64,000 bases of DNA from Tenacibaculum sp. SG-28. Lineage in GTDB: Bacteria; Bacteroidota; Bacteroidia; Flavobacteriales; Flavobacteriaceae. Below are positions 30,398-39,737 of the stretch, in pieces. The notes below the pieces were generated by a model that did not search any database, was not told the origin of the DNA, and worked only from the letters and a program-made list of their open reading frames with translations. The position numbers and the translations under genes were made by a program. Location of the stretch: positions 472,892 to 536,891 of the forward strand of contig NZ_MQVY01000001.1 of the NCBI RefSeq assembly GCF_002954385.1, given 5' to 3'. Position 1 is the stretch's first letter, and each line of letters begins with the position of its first letter.

Positions 30398-31434
30398 TGA
30401 TGAAAGCATCGTACAAAAGACACCTATTGCAATTCAAACAAGCAAGTGGAACTTCTAGGGGTGTATTAAGAACTAAGGAAACTTGGTTTATACAAATAGA
30501 AGGTACCAATGGAATTGGTATAGGCGAATGCGGTTTATTTAGAGGTCTTAGTATCGATGACAGACCAAATTATGAGGAAAAACTCCAATGGGTTTGTGAA
30601 AATATAAACCACGAATTATCTTTTCTCCTCAACGAATTATTAGAATATCCATCGATTCAATTTGGTGTTGAACAAGCTTTTTTAAGTTTGCAAAGCACGA
30701 GCCCTTTTCAGTTGTTTTCTTCAGACTTTTCAAATGGGAAGGATGTTATCCCTATAAATGGTCTTGTATGGATGGGGGATAAAGCATTTATGCAGCAACA
30801 GATAAAGCATAAATTAGCCAAAGGTTTTACTACTATTAAAATGAAAATTGGTGCCATTGATTTTGAAACGGAATTTGCACTTCTCAAGGCTATTCGAAGA
30901 GAATTTACAGCTAAAGACATCACGCTTCGAGTAGACGCTAACGGGGCGTTTACACCAAAAGAAGCGCTAGAAAAGTTACATAAATTAGCAGCATTAGATA
31001 TACATTCTATCGAACAACCTATACGACAAGGGCAATGGCAAGAGATGGCTTTACTGTGTGAACAATCGCCCTTACCTATTGCCTTAGATGAAGAATTAAT
31101 AGGAATATTTAGTTACGCGCAAAAAGTAAATTGTATCGCTACAATTCGGCCGCAATTTATTATATTAAAACCGAGTTTAGTTGGTGGTTTTACCGGTAGC
31201 AAAGAATGGATTTCTATCGCAGACCAATACCGTGCAGGAAATTGGATTACGAGTGCCCTAGAGAGTAATGTAGGATTAAATGCTATTGCGCAATGGACGT
31301 ACACGCTAAAAAACCCATTACCACAAGGTTTAGGTACTGGAAGCCTTTTTACCAATAATATTTCGAGTCCTTTGGAAGTTACCAATGGAAATTTACAATA
31401 CAATTCCAACGCAGCTTGGAACTTTAATCTATAA
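30397..31434 (+). CDS. menC: o-Succinylbenzoate synthase (enolase superfamily)
   Basis: 345 residues. The barrel motifs TTIKMKIGAIDFE (catalytic lysine), RVDANGAF, SIEQPI, ALDEELIG and ILKPSLVGGF (second catalytic lysine) define the muconate-lactonising/OSBS group with three acidic metal ligands. The N-terminal capping domain has ETWFIQIEG and GIGECGLF. OSBS dehydrates SHCHC to o-succinylbenzoate. Flavobacterial dipeptide epimerases look similar, but menA and menE as neighbours favour MenC. It overlaps the SRPBCC gene by one base. Confidence 0.9.
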   Translation: MMKASYKRHLLQFKQASGTSRGVLRTKETWFIQIEGTNGIGIGECGLFRGLSIDDRPNYEEKLQWVCENINHELSFLLNELLEYPSIQFGVEQAFLSLQSTSPFQLFSSDFSNGKDVIPINGLVWMGDKAFMQQQIKHKLAKGFTTIKMKIGAIDFETEFALLKAIRREFTAKDITLRVDANGAFTPKEALEKLHKLAALDIHSIEQPIRQGQWQEMALLCEQSPLPIALDEELIGIFSYAQKVNCIATIRPQFIILKPSLVGGFTGSKEWISIADQYRAGNWITSALESNVGLNAIAQWTYTLKNPLPQGLGTGSLFTNNISSPLEVTNGNLQYNSNAAWNFNL

Positions 31435-31439
31435 AAATT

Positions 31440-32405
31440 ATGAACTTTATCCAACAAGCATACAAAGGAAACAACCAATGGTATATATACGTATTTGTAC
31501 TCTTTATGGTGTTTTTTGGTTGGCAGTTTATCGGAGCATTGCCATTGTTGGGCTTGGCAGGTTTATACGCTAATAATACGCAAGAATTTATGCTAGCAGC
31601 GAACGATAATTTTACCTCACTTGGCATCGATAAAAATCTGTATTTATTTGTTGTTATTTTAATGTTTGTTTTTGCTTTGGCATTCTTGTATATCGGCGTA
31701 AAATTTATACATAAAAGAGCATTTAAAACGGTTGTTACAAGTAGAGAGCGTATCGACTGGAGTCGCTTTTTTAATGGTTTTGTAACTTGGGGGCTTGTAT
31801 CTGCTGTTACTATTGGATTAGGAATAGCTTTTACCCCAGAGCACTATGTGTGGAATTTTCATCCAATTCCATTCATTATCCTGGTATTTGTTTCTTTTCT
31901 ATTTTTACCCCTGCAAACAAGCTTTGAGGAGTTGTTTTTTAGGGGGTATTTAATGCAAGGAATTGGCGTATTAGTGAAAAACAGATGGTTTCCGTTGCTA
32001 ATTACTTCTGTTATTTTTGGTTTGTTACATGGAGCAAATCCAGAAATTGAAAAATTGGGATATATTGCGATGGTTTTTTACATAGGAACTGGTTTATTTT
32101 TTGGTATTATTACCTTAATGGATGAGGGCTTAGAGCTTGCCATGGGATTGCATGCTATTAATAACATAATGGCTGCATTTTTAGTAACTACCAATTGGAC
32201 AGTTTTTCAAACGGATGCTCTTTTTATTGATGTTTCAGAACCCTCGGTTGGGTTGGAAATGTTCTTGCCTGTATTTGTACTTTATCCATTGTTATTGCTT
32301 TATTTCTCTAAAAAATATAGTTGGAAAAACTGGAAAGAGAAACTTACAGGTAATATTACAAAGCCAATACTAAGTCCCTCCGAAGAGACACAAGCAATCA
32401 AATAG
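31440..32405 (+). CDS. CPBP family intramembrane metalloprotease
   Basis: 321 residues, about seven or eight membrane segments. The CPBP (Abi/CAAX-like) motifs are present: FEELFFRGYLMQGI (EE..R), FGLLHGANPE and GLHAINNIM, giving the glutamates and histidines of the active site. It lies five bp after menC and eight bp before menE, so it is in the same transcript. The family includes Rce1-like proteases and proteins of unknown function; a substrate is not evident and a link with menaquinone synthesis is only positional. Confidence 0.9.
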   Translation: MNFIQQAYKGNNQWYIYVFVLFMVFFGWQFIGALPLLGLAGLYANNTQEFMLAANDNFTSLGIDKNLYLFVVILMFVFALAFLYIGVKFIHKRAFKTVVTSRERIDWSRFFNGFVTWGLVSAVTIGLGIAFTPEHYVWNFHPIPFIILVFVSFLFLPLQTSFEELFFRGYLMQGIGVLVKNRWFPLLITSVIFGLLHGANPEIEKLGYIAMVFYIGTGLFFGIITLMDEGLELAMGLHAINNIMAAFLVTTNWTVFQTDALFIDVSEPSVGLEMFLPVFVLYPLLLLYFSKKYSWKNWKEKLTGNITKPILSPSEETQAIK

Positions 32406-32413
32406 TACGACCG

Positions 32414-33487
32414 ATGCATCCAGAGTTTAAGCTAAATGGAAATACCTTTTCCTCTACTACAGAGATTTTACGTTATGCGTCAGGTATATCTAGTGGTCTG
32501 TTTCGGTTTTTACAAGATTGGTTAGATGAAAAATCCTCTGTAGTTGTTAACACTTCAGGATCTACAGGGACGCCGAAACCGATTTCTATTCCGAAAGAAT
32601 TTATGGAGAATTCTGCAAAGGCTACCGGTGCTTTTTTTAATCTGAACGAAGGGACATCTGCCCTGTTGTGTTTGACTCCAGAGTACATTGCTGGCAAAAT
32701 GATGTTGGTAAGAGCCATGGTGCTAGGGTGGCACTTAGACATTGTATCTCCAGTGTCCAATCCGCTAGCAAAGACAAACAAAAGCTATGATTTTTCAGCA
32801 ATGGTTCCAATGCAGTTGGAGGCTTCTCTTCACGACATATCAAAAATTAAGAAGTTAATAGTTGGCGGTGGTGCAGTTTCTTCCAGCTTACAAGCAAAGT
32901 TATCGAATATTCCAACAGAAGTATATGCAACCTACGGAATGACGGAAACAATAACCCATATTGCAGTTAAAAAACTTAATCAGTACAGCGAAGCTAACCA
33001 CAATGCAGTAGACAAACAGTTGTATCATGTTTTACCGAATATTAGCATACATACTAATGCTAATGCGTGTTTGGTTATAGACGCTCCTAAAATTTCGAAT
33101 ACACAGATTGTAACCAATGATGTGGTTCGTCTTTTTTCTAACACTACTTTTATTTGGATCGGTCGAGCAGATAATGTTATTAATTCAGGTGGCGTAAAGC
33201 TCCATCCGGAACGAATTGAGGAGAAATTACGTACGGTAATTACGGGAAGGTTTTTTGTCTCGGGAATTTCGGATAAAATTTTAGGCGAAAAATTAATTGT
33301 AGTCATAGAGGATCCCGAAAATTGCAATGACAAAGATGCACTGTATCGCAATATTAGTGCGCTATCTACGCTTTCAAAATACGAGGTGCCAAAGGAGGTA
33401 TTTTTTCTTCCTCGATTTGTAGAAACACCAACAAAAAAAATTCAACGGCAACAATCTTTAGCACTTCTTTTTAATACAGATGCATAA
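32414..33487 (+). CDS. menE: o-Succinylbenzoate-CoA ligase (AMP-binding)
   Basis: 357 residues, short for an acyl-CoA synthetase but usual for Bacteroidota MenE. VNTSGSTGTPKPISI is the AMP-binding P-loop, TYGMTETITHIA the second motif, and GRADNVINSGGVKLHPERIE the hinge and C-terminal lid; a lysine near the end (TKKIQR) fits the catalytic lysine. It activates o-succinylbenzoate to its CoA ester. It is the last gene of the men transcript, and the convergent epimerase gene ends five bases downstream. Confidence 0.92.
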   Translation: MHPEFKLNGNTFSSTTEILRYASGISSGLFRFLQDWLDEKSSVVVNTSGSTGTPKPISIPKEFMENSAKATGAFFNLNEGTSALLCLTPEYIAGKMMLVRAMVLGWHLDIVSPVSNPLAKTNKSYDFSAMVPMQLEASLHDISKIKKLIVGGGAVSSSLQAKLSNIPTEVYATYGMTETITHIAVKKLNQYSEANHNAVDKQLYHVLPNISIHTNANACLVIDAPKISNTQIVTNDVVRLFSNTTFIWIGRADNVINSGGVKLHPERIEEKLRTVITGRFFVSGISDKILGEKLIVVIEDPENCNDKDALYRNISALSTLSKYEVPKEVFFLPRFVETPTKKIQRQQSLALLFNTDA

Positions 33488-33491
33488 GAAA

Positions 33492-34367
33492 TTAAAATAC
33501 TTCTAACGTGTAGTGATTTTCATACGATTGCTCTGGTTCTAATGGTATAATTCCCGTTTTCTCTGAAAGTATCTGATTGCTTGTATCTGCGTCATTGATT
33601 CCCATCCATGGTTCAAAGCAAATAAAGGGGGCTCCTGTACTTTGCGTCCAAAATGCTAGATACTGCCATTTAGGAAGGTGCATATGAATACCGTTTTTAT
33701 GTTTTTTGGAATGTAAAGAAACCTTTTTAGATTCGATGTTTTCGAAGATTAAAGCATCGTTTTCAAATAGTTTGTGCGATAATGGAAGTTTTTTGTTTAT
33801 GCGTACATTTTTACTTTTACCATTCCTAAATCCAGTGGTTTTATTCAGGAATAGCTGTGAGGCATTTTCTGCGGTATCAAATGCAATATAGTAATCCTCA
33901 AAGGCATCCTCGGGCTTCATCGTACATGAAAATGCAGGATGCGCACCTAGAGAAAAATACATCCTTTTCGTGTCGTTATTTACGACTTTAAAATGAACCA
34001 TTACGCTGTTTTGTCTTAAGCTGTAGGTTACTTCTAGATTAAATTTAAAAGGATAGATTGCTAGGGTTTTTTCCGAATAATTAAAAGCAAGAGTTACACT
34101 TTCTTTAGTTTGCCTAAGCACAGTAAAAACTGCATCTCTTGCAAAGCCGTGTTTAGGCAAGGTGTATTTGGTATCGTTTTCGATAAATTGATCCTCTTTT
34201 AGGCGACCAACTATCGGAAATAGAATTGGAGATTGTCGTTGCCAAAAGGGCTCTTTTGGACTCCATAGATAATCAATATTTGTTTTTTTAGCATATAATT
34301 TATTCAATTCTGCCCCTTTCTTATTGATTGATATTTCAAGGGTTTCATTTTCAAGAGTAATTTTCAT
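33492..34367 (-). CDS. Aldose 1-epimerase family protein
   Basis: 291 residues from the ATG at 34367 (MKITLENETLEISINKKGAE); a 23-codon upstream extension is open but has no family sequence. LSPKEPFWQR-like YLWSPKEPFWQRQSPILFP, LPKHGFARDAVF (first histidine), YFSLGAHPAFSC (second histidine) and CFEPWMGIND are the characteristic motifs of the galactose-mutarotase-like LacX group. It interconverts sugar anomers in the cytosol; the true substrate in Bacteroidota is unknown. It runs convergently to menE. Confidence 0.9.
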   Translation of the reverse strand: MKITLENETLEISINKKGAELNKLYAKKTNIDYLWSPKEPFWQRQSPILFPIVGRLKEDQFIENDTKYTLPKHGFARDAVFTVLRQTKESVTLAFNYSEKTLAIYPFKFNLEVTYSLRQNSVMVHFKVVNNDTKRMYFSLGAHPAFSCTMKPEDAFEDYYIAFDTAENASQLFLNKTTGFRNGKSKNVRINKKLPLSHKLFENDALIFENIESKKVSLHSKKHKNGIHMHLPKWQYLAFWTQSTGAPFICFEPWMGINDADTSNQILSEKTGIIPLEPEQSYENHYTLEVF

Positions 34368-34578
34368 GCAATATGCTTTTTTAAATTTTGAATCTTTCCG
34401 TTCTACTACAATTTTTTGGTACTCTCTATGCTGCAACTATCTTTCATTGGAGTGTATTTCTACTGGCAAAAGTATCTTTAACGGTGTTTTCTTTTGTATT
34501 ACGTTTTGTACCAATATTGTTAAGGATACAAAAAGCTGCAAAATTATTGCAGCTTTTTATCGATTGGATAGTTTAAAT
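34368..34578. other. Intergenic region between the epimerase gene and fumC
   Basis: 211 bp. It holds the fumC terminator and should hold the epimerase promoter, but no clear consensus box was found. A hydrophobic open frame on the plus strand (34388-34576) starts only with TTG and runs through the terminator, so I do not accept it as a gene. Confidence 0.4.
34530..34559 (-). terminator. Terminator of fumC
   Basis: AAAAAGCTGCAA pairs with TTGCAGCTTTTT around a six-base loop, 20 bases beyond the fumC stop. The symmetry means it could act in both directions. Confidence 0.85.
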
Positions 34579-35976
34579 TTATTTTAAACTTCCCGTCATT
34601 TCTTCTGGTTTTACCCATGAATCGTATTCTTCTTCTGTTACGTATCCAAGAGAAACAGCTTCTTCTTTTAGGGTGGTGCCATTCGCATGTGCTGTATTTG
34701 CTATCTCAGCTGCTTTGTAATAACCTATTTTAGTATTTAAGGCAGTTACAAGCATTAATGAGTTGTTTACGAGTTCTTTAATTCTTGTGTGGTTAGGTTC
34801 AATCCCAGCAGCACAATTTACATCGAAAGACACACATGCGTCTCCAATTAGTTGCGCAGATGCTAAAACATTGGCAGCCATCATCGGTTTAAACACATTT
34901 AACTCGTAGTGTCCTTGTGTTCCTCCAACCGTTACAGCTACATCATTCCCCATTACCTGAGCACATACCATCGTGATAGCCTCTGCTTGTGTTGGATTAA
35001 CTTTTCCTGGCATGATAGAAGAACCAGGTTCGTTGGCAGGAATGATAATTTCTCCAATACCTGATCTTGGCCCCGAAGCCATTAATCGAATATCATTGGC
35101 GATTTTGTTCAAAGAAACCGCTAATTGCTTCAAAGCGCCGTGCGTTTCTACTAAAGCATCATGGGCAGCCAAGGCTTCAAATTTATTTTCTGCTGTTACA
35201 AAAGGTAACTTGGTGAATTCTGCAATGTATTTAGCAACGAGAACATCATATCCTTGTGGTGTGTTTAACCCAGTCCCAACAGCAGTACCACCAAGGGCTA
35301 GTTGTGCTAGGTGCTCTAAAGATCGCTTTAAAGACTTTAATCCAAAGTTTAATTGCGCTACATAACCTGAGAACTCTTGTCCTAGGGTTAATGGAGTAGC
35401 ATCCATTAAATGGGTACGACCAATTTTAACCACATCGCTAAAAGCTTCTGATTTTGCTTGTAACGTATCTCGCAATTGCTCTATTCCCGGAATAGTTACT
35501 TCTACGATTTTTTTATAAGCCGCGATATGCATTCCTGTAGGAAAGGTATCGTTAGACGATTGTGATTTGTTAACATCATCGTTGGGTTGAATTGTTTTGT
35601 CGCCCTCTCCAATAGTCTTTCCAGCTATTTCATGTGCTCTGTTAGCAATTACCTCATTGACATTCATATTAGACTGTGTACCCGAACCAGTTTGCCAAAT
35701 TACAAGGGGAAATTGGTCGTCGTGTTTACCTTCTAAAATTTCATCACAAACTTTTGCAATGAGGTCTCTTTTTTCTTCTGATAAGACTCCTAATTCACAG
35801 TTGGTATAAGCAGCAGCTTTCTTTAAATATGCAAATCCGTATACTACCTCTAACGGCATAGAGCCAGCAGGTCCAATTTTAAAATTATTTCGAGAGCGTT
35901 CTGTTTGTGCTCCCCAATATTTATCTGCAGGTACTTCCACCTGACCCATAGTGTCTTTCTCAATTCTATATTTCAT
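34579..35976 (-). CDS. fumC: Class II fumarate hydratase
   Basis: 465 residues, full length. The signature [15 protein letters not shown] is intact, with [32 protein letters not shown] and [10 protein letters not shown] also present. It hydrates fumarate to malate in the TCA cycle without an iron-sulfur cluster. It stands alone, with a -7 element at 36012-36019 and a terminator at 34530-34559. Aspartase is a relative, but the motif details favour fumarase. Confidence 0.95.
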   Translation of the reverse strand: MKYRIEKDTMGQVEVPADKYWGAQTERSRNNFKIGPAGSMPLEVVYGFAYLKKAAAYTNCELGVLSEEKRDLIAKVCDEILEGKHDDQFPLVIWQTGSGTQSNMNVNEVIANRAHEIAGKTIGEGDKTIQPNDDVNKSQSSNDTFPTGMHIAAYKKIVEVTIPGIEQLRDTLQAKSEAFSDVVKIGRTHLMDATPLTLGQEFSGYVAQLNFGLKSLKRSLEHLAQLALGGTAVGTGLNTPQGYDVLVAKYIAEFTKLPFVTAENKFEALAAHDALVETHGALKQLAVSLNKIANDIRLMASGPRSGIGEIIIPANEPGSSIMPGKVNPTQAEAITMVCAQVMGNDVAVTVGGTQGHYELNVFKPMMAANVLASAQLIGDACVSFDVNCAAGIEPNHTRIKELVNNSLMLVTALNTKIGYYKAAEIANTAHANGTTLKEEAVSLGYVTEEEYDSWVKPEEMTGSLK

Positions 35977-36011
35977 TTCGAATGATTTATATTGCTAAAA
36001 AATATGAAGTT

Positions 36012-36019
36012 CAAAATTA
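36012..36019 (-). promoter_or_regulatory. -7 element of fumC
   Basis: Minus-strand TAATTTTG matches TAnnTTTG, 35 bases before the fumC ATG; no clear -33 box. Confidence 0.45.
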
Positions 36020-36120
36020 CAAATTCTCGCAGTTTTAGGAGATGATTTTTAGCATATTTTATTGCTCGTATTAAAAATTAGTTTTAATTTTGTCATCGTA
36101 ACAAATTTTAATAGATACAG

Positions 36121-36294
36121 ATGTTAGATTTTTCACAGTTTTCCGGATTAGTTTTATTTATGTTCATATTTACAGCCGGTTTTTGGTTATTAATATTTTT
36201 ATTAACATTTGTAGTTCCATACTGGATTGGAGGAACTATTTGGGAAAACTTCAAATTGAAGAAAGAAGCAAAAAAAGTTGCGGAAGGCAAGTAG
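36121..36294 (+). CDS. Small membrane protein, 57 residues
   Basis: Starts MLDFSQFSGLVLFMFIF and has one long or two closely packed hydrophobic segments (residues ~8-38), then WIGGTIWENFKLKKEAKKVAEGK, a basic tail expected on the cytoplasmic side. It is divergent from fumC and followed by a good terminator 21 bp after its stop, which supports a real, independently transcribed gene. I do not recognise a family. Small single-gene membrane proteins of this sort are often assembly factors or regulators of larger complexes, but nothing links it to one. Confidence 0.6.
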   Translation: MLDFSQFSGLVLFMFIFTAGFWLLIFLLTFVVPYWIGGTIWENFKLKKEAKKVAEGK

Positions 36295-36315
36295 GTAACT
36301 TTATGTAATATATTT

Positions 36316-36348
36316 AAAAAGCTCGTTATTTTGTAACGAGCTTTTTTT
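36316..36348. terminator. Bidirectional terminator
   Basis: AAAAAGCTCGTTA pairs with TAACGAGCTTTTT; A and T runs on the two sides suit both the small membrane-protein gene and the convergent M14 peptidase gene. Confidence 0.85.
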
Positions 36349-36350
36349 AG

Positions 36351-38087
36351 TTATTCAAGTTTGTATATCGGGAGTCGTAGGTGCGCCTCTTCGTAATGTG
36401 GTGTTTTTTGGTATATAAAGTATAATTGCTGGTAAGGATTTTTTGCAAAGCTACTATCCGTTTTAATTTTTTTATCTAATTCGGCTTTAATTTCAGGGTT
36501 GTTTTGTAAAAAATCAAATGCGATATCTTCAAATACATAGGAGGAAAATCCTTCCTTTTGTTGGAGAATTGTGTCGAAGAAATTCCAGTTGAAAAAAGAA
36601 TCTGTCGCCTCTGCTTCAAGCGTTTCTACCAAGTAGCGTATTCCTTGTTGACGGGTTGGAATGAAAAGATCTCCTTCAGAAAAAGTAAGGTGCTTTTTGT
36701 TTTTCCTCACCACGGTGTTATAGTGTAAATAATGTCCTTCGTATGCCTCCTTTTTGGTGTCAAAACTTTCAATATGTTGCTCCACCACTTGCATCATGGT
36801 ATCCTTTTCTAAAACCCTGTAGGTAATATTATTGTTGTTTAGTCTTTCAATAACTTCATGCCATCCTTGTTTTAAAATATAGGCCTCAGGAACTTGTACT
36901 TCTTTGGATACGGTAAAATTATTAAAGTAATTTACCTCTTTTTCATACGGTTTACTTTTATCGTAAAACAATCGTTTTCCATTAGTCACTTTACTATCGA
37001 TATAGTTTCCTTCATAACCCTTAAAAGTGATACTACTAGGATTTTCGTTATCCACACTGTAATGAATTGGATAGTCTTTTTTATTTTGCCAGAATTCTAT
37101 GGCATCTTTTCGTTTGCTTTTAATAGTAAGGTTGTTTTCCACAGCAAAATTAACGACAGAGAACAGTAAAGCGTAGGTTTGCTCTACTCTTATTTTATAT
37201 GGTTTTAGCATATGTGTTTCTACCATTAAGCCCAGGGTGTTAAATAAACTTGTATACCCTGTCGAGTATCTTGGAGAATCAAAAAACTGAGACCATCCTT
37301 TTTCTGGTGTACTTCCCCAAACATTAACATAAGGTGTAATTGGAATATCTTGCTTCGCTAAGGAACTTTCCAAATAAGGTCGCATTTCTTTTTCTAAGTA
37401 AGTGCCGAGAATTCCTCCTAACTTATTGTGTTGGGTAAACAAATGCGTTATGGCATATTGATAATCGGCACCATTACTTACGTGATTGTCTACAAATATA
37501 TCTGGGTTAATAAGATGAAATATCTTTGCAAAACTCGCCGAGTTTTTAGTGTCTTGCTTTATAAAATCTCTGTTCAAATCATAATTCCGTGCATTGCCCC
37601 GAAAACCGTATTCTTTCGGGCCGTTTTGATTGGCTCTAGAATGTGAATTTCTGAATAAAGCGCCACCAATATTATACACAGGGATTATTGTAATAAGTGC
37701 ATTTTGATATTGTTTTTTTAAAGTGTCGTTACGAACAATATCTCTTAAAAAAAGCATGGAAGCATCAATTCCATCGGACTCTCCAGGATGGATTCCGTTA
37801 TTAATTAAAACCTTAATTTTTGTACTATTGGCTAGTTCTTTTTTTGATATTTCACCATCGGTGTTAAACACCACTATATGCAGCGGTTTTCCTGTATCTG
37901 TGGTTCCTATTTCAAACATGGAAATTTCTCGATACGCATTAGATAGTGACCGGTAATATTCGATTACCTCTTCATATTTCGGAGTTTCTGTTCCATTTGA
38001 TGTTTCAAATAAGGTTATAAAATCACTTTTTGTATCCTTACAAGCAATTGCTCCAAGGAGCAGCAGGAATAGGGTAATTTTTCTCAT
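36351..38087 (-). CDS. M14-family zinc carboxypeptidase, lipoprotein
   Basis: 578 residues. The N-terminus has a lipoprotein signal with lipobox LGAIAC (C16). The catalytic domain follows: NNGIHPGESDGIDASM has the HxxE zinc ligands, FVDNHVSNGADY the third histidine, and VETHMLKPYKIR may hold the catalytic glutamate. About 200 C-terminal residues form an extra beta-rich region. It is probably exported and anchored by lipid, to cleave C-terminal residues from peptides or peptidoglycan stems. It starts three bp after coaD and belongs to the ddl-coaD transcript, so a wall-related role is plausible, though not shown. Confidence 0.87.
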   Translation of the reverse strand: MRKITLFLLLLGAIACKDTKSDFITLFETSNGTETPKYEEVIEYYRSLSNAYREISMFEIGTTDTGKPLHIVVFNTDGEISKKELANSTKIKVLINNGIHPGESDGIDASMLFLRDIVRNDTLKKQYQNALITIIPVYNIGGALFRNSHSRANQNGPKEYGFRGNARNYDLNRDFIKQDTKNSASFAKIFHLINPDIFVDNHVSNGADYQYAITHLFTQHNKLGGILGTYLEKEMRPYLESSLAKQDIPITPYVNVWGSTPEKGWSQFFDSPRYSTGYTSLFNTLGLMVETHMLKPYKIRVEQTYALLFSVVNFAVENNLTIKSKRKDAIEFWQNKKDYPIHYSVDNENPSSITFKGYEGNYIDSKVTNGKRLFYDKSKPYEKEVNYFNNFTVSKEVQVPEAYILKQGWHEVIERLNNNNITYRVLEKDTMMQVVEQHIESFDTKKEAYEGHYLHYNTVVRKNKKHLTFSEGDLFIPTRQQGIRYLVETLEAEATDSFFNWNFFDTILQQKEGFSSYVFEDIAFDFLQNNPEIKAELDKKIKTDSSFAKNPYQQLYFIYQKTPHYEEAHLRLPIYKLE

Positions 38088-38090
38088 AAA

Positions 38091-38543
38091 TTAAATTCTT
38101 ACAGCCTTAGGTACTAGACCGGTATAGTCTCCATTATTTCGGATAACATCTCTTACTATAGAGGATGATATATAGCTTTTTCCGGAGGATGTCAGTAAGA
38201 AAACTGTTTCAATTTCCGATAATTTTCTGTTGGTATGCGCAATTGCTTTTTCGAATTCAAAATCTGCAGGATTTCGAAGTCCTCGGAGTATAAATTGGGC
38301 ATTTTGTTCTTTACAAAAATTAACGGTTAAACCACTGTAGGTAACTACCTTTATTTTTGGTTCGTGTGCAAATGTATTTTCTATAAAAGCTTTTCTTTCC
38401 TCTAAAGAAAACATATATTTTTTATCTGCATTGATTCCTATGGCAATGATCAATTCATCAAAAAGAGTAACTCCTCTTTCAATTATGTCAAAATGGCCCA
38501 ATGTGATTGGGTCAAAAGATCCGGGAAATATTGCTTTTTTCAT
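38091..38543 (-). CDS. coaD: Phosphopantetheine adenylyltransferase
   Basis: 150 residues, the usual length. KAIFPGSFDPITLGHFDIIERG holds the T/HxGH nucleotide-binding motif; ILRGLRNPADFEFE and the ISSSIVR segment near the end complete the active site. It catalyses the fourth step of coenzyme A synthesis in the cytosol. It is 39 bp after ddl and three bp before the M14 peptidase gene, all on the minus strand. Confidence 0.96.
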   Translation of the reverse strand: MKKAIFPGSFDPITLGHFDIIERGVTLFDELIIAIGINADKKYMFSLEERKAFIENTFAHEPKIKVVTYSGLTVNFCKEQNAQFILRGLRNPADFEFEKAIAHTNRKLSEIETVFLLTSSGKSYISSSIVRDVIRNNGDYTGLVPKAVRI

Positions 38544-38582
38544 TTTGTTGTGGGTTTAGATCTGGAGATACCAGTATTTGTA

Positions 38583-39560
38583 TTATGTTTTTTGTTGCGT
38601 CTGTGTAATAGCATTGTCAAATAAGTCCTCAAGAGAAATGCCATATGTTGCTGCCTGTTGTGGTAAGATACTGGCTTCAGTTAGTCCTGGAACAGTATTA
38701 ATTTCTAAAAAATGTGGTTCTCCATGCACTATAATAAATTCTGATCGGGAGAATCCTCGCATTTGTAAAACTTCATACACTTTTTTGGCGATAGCGCGAA
38801 TTTTTTCTTCTTGTGTTTTGGAAAGTCTTGCAGGTGTTATTTCTTCAGATTTCCCTAGATACTTTGCTTCGTAATCAAAAAAATCATTTTCAGAGACAAT
38901 TTCTGTAATTGGAAGTACTATAATTTCATTTTTATACTCAATAACACCAACAGAAACCTCCATCCCGTCTAAAAAACTTTCTATTAAAATTTCTGAATCT
39001 TCTTTATATGCCTTTGCAATAGCAGGTAGTAGCATTTCTTTTGTATGTACCTTGGAGATTCCGAAACTAGACCCAGCATTATTTGGTTTCACAAAACAAG
39101 GAAGTCCTATCTTTTGTACAATTGCTTCGACATCGATACTATCTCCACTATTTAGGTAAACTGATTTTGCCGTTGGGATTTTGTAGTGTTTGATAACACT
39201 AAGAGTGTCTCTTTTGTTAAAGGTAAGTGCCATTTGATAAAATGGAGCAGAGGTGTGGGGTAAATTTAAAAGCTCTAAATACGCGAGAAAACTGCCGTTC
39301 TCTCCTGGATGCCCATGAATGGCATTAAACACACAATCGAAAATTATTTTTTTACCATTTTTAACAAATGAAAAATCATTTTTGTCGATAGGGTAAGTTG
39401 TTTCTCCCTCCTGAACATACCATCCTTCCACTACAATATGTACTTTATAAGGGCTGTATTTTTTTCGACTTAGATGTTGGTATACTACTTCGCCACTTCC
39501 TAATGAAATAGCAACTTCCGAGGAATATCCCCCCATAACAATAGCTATATTTTTTTTCAT
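38583..39560 (-). CDS. ddl: D-alanine--D-alanine ligase
   Basis: 325 residues from the ATG at 39560 (MKKNIAIVMGGYSSE); an upstream in-frame TTG is disregarded. GGYSSEVAISL is the N-terminal motif, CVFNAIHGHPGENG and PCFVKPNNAGSSFGI the substrate and ATP-grasp loops, and FLEINTVPGLTEASILP the C-terminal metal site. It makes the D-Ala-D-Ala dipeptide of peptidoglycan. It lies divergent from a PASTA protein gene. A minus-strand -7 element at 39606-39613 supports a promoter here. Confidence 0.96.
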   Translation of the reverse strand: MKKNIAIVMGGYSSEVAISLGSGEVVYQHLSRKKYSPYKVHIVVEGWYVQEGETTYPIDKNDFSFVKNGKKIIFDCVFNAIHGHPGENGSFLAYLELLNLPHTSAPFYQMALTFNKRDTLSVIKHYKIPTAKSVYLNSGDSIDVEAIVQKIGLPCFVKPNNAGSSFGISKVHTKEMLLPAIAKAYKEDSEILIESFLDGMEVSVGVIEYKNEIIVLPITEIVSENDFFDYEAKYLGKSEEITPARLSKTQEEKIRAIAKKVYEVLQMRGFSRSEFIIVHGEPHFLEINTVPGLTEASILPQQAATYGISLEDLFDNAITQTQQKT

Positions 39561-39605
39561 GTTATCCAAGTTTCGAACTGTTTTTTTAAAATTAAATGCT
39601 AGTTA

Positions 39606-39613
39606 CAAACTTA
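39606..39613 (-). promoter_or_regulatory. -7 element of the ddl operon
   Basis: Minus-strand TAAGTTTG matches TAnnTTTG, 45 bases before the ddl ATG; no -33 box found. Confidence 0.42.
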
Positions 39614-39707
39614 CCAAAAAAAACTCTTTATCCCCTTTGATATTTGGAAGTTTAATAATTCACCGAATAACCAATTTAGTATGGTTAGTTATATACTATT
39701 TTTAATG

Positions 39708-39715
39708 TAAATTTG
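39708..39715 (+). promoter_or_regulatory. -7 element of the PASTA gene
   Basis: TAAATTTG, 22 bases before the ATG at 39738; no clear TTG at -33. Confidence 0.45.
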
Positions 39716-39737
39716 TTTTTTATTATAAAAATCAGTT

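Noticed and set aside
30397..31434. Dipeptide epimerase instead of MenC
   Set aside because: The fold is shared, but menA and menE in the same cluster make o-succinylbenzoate synthase the better call.
34388..34576. Hydrophobic 62-residue open frame on the plus strand
   Set aside because: It begins with TTG, has no recognisable family, and runs through the terminator of fumC.
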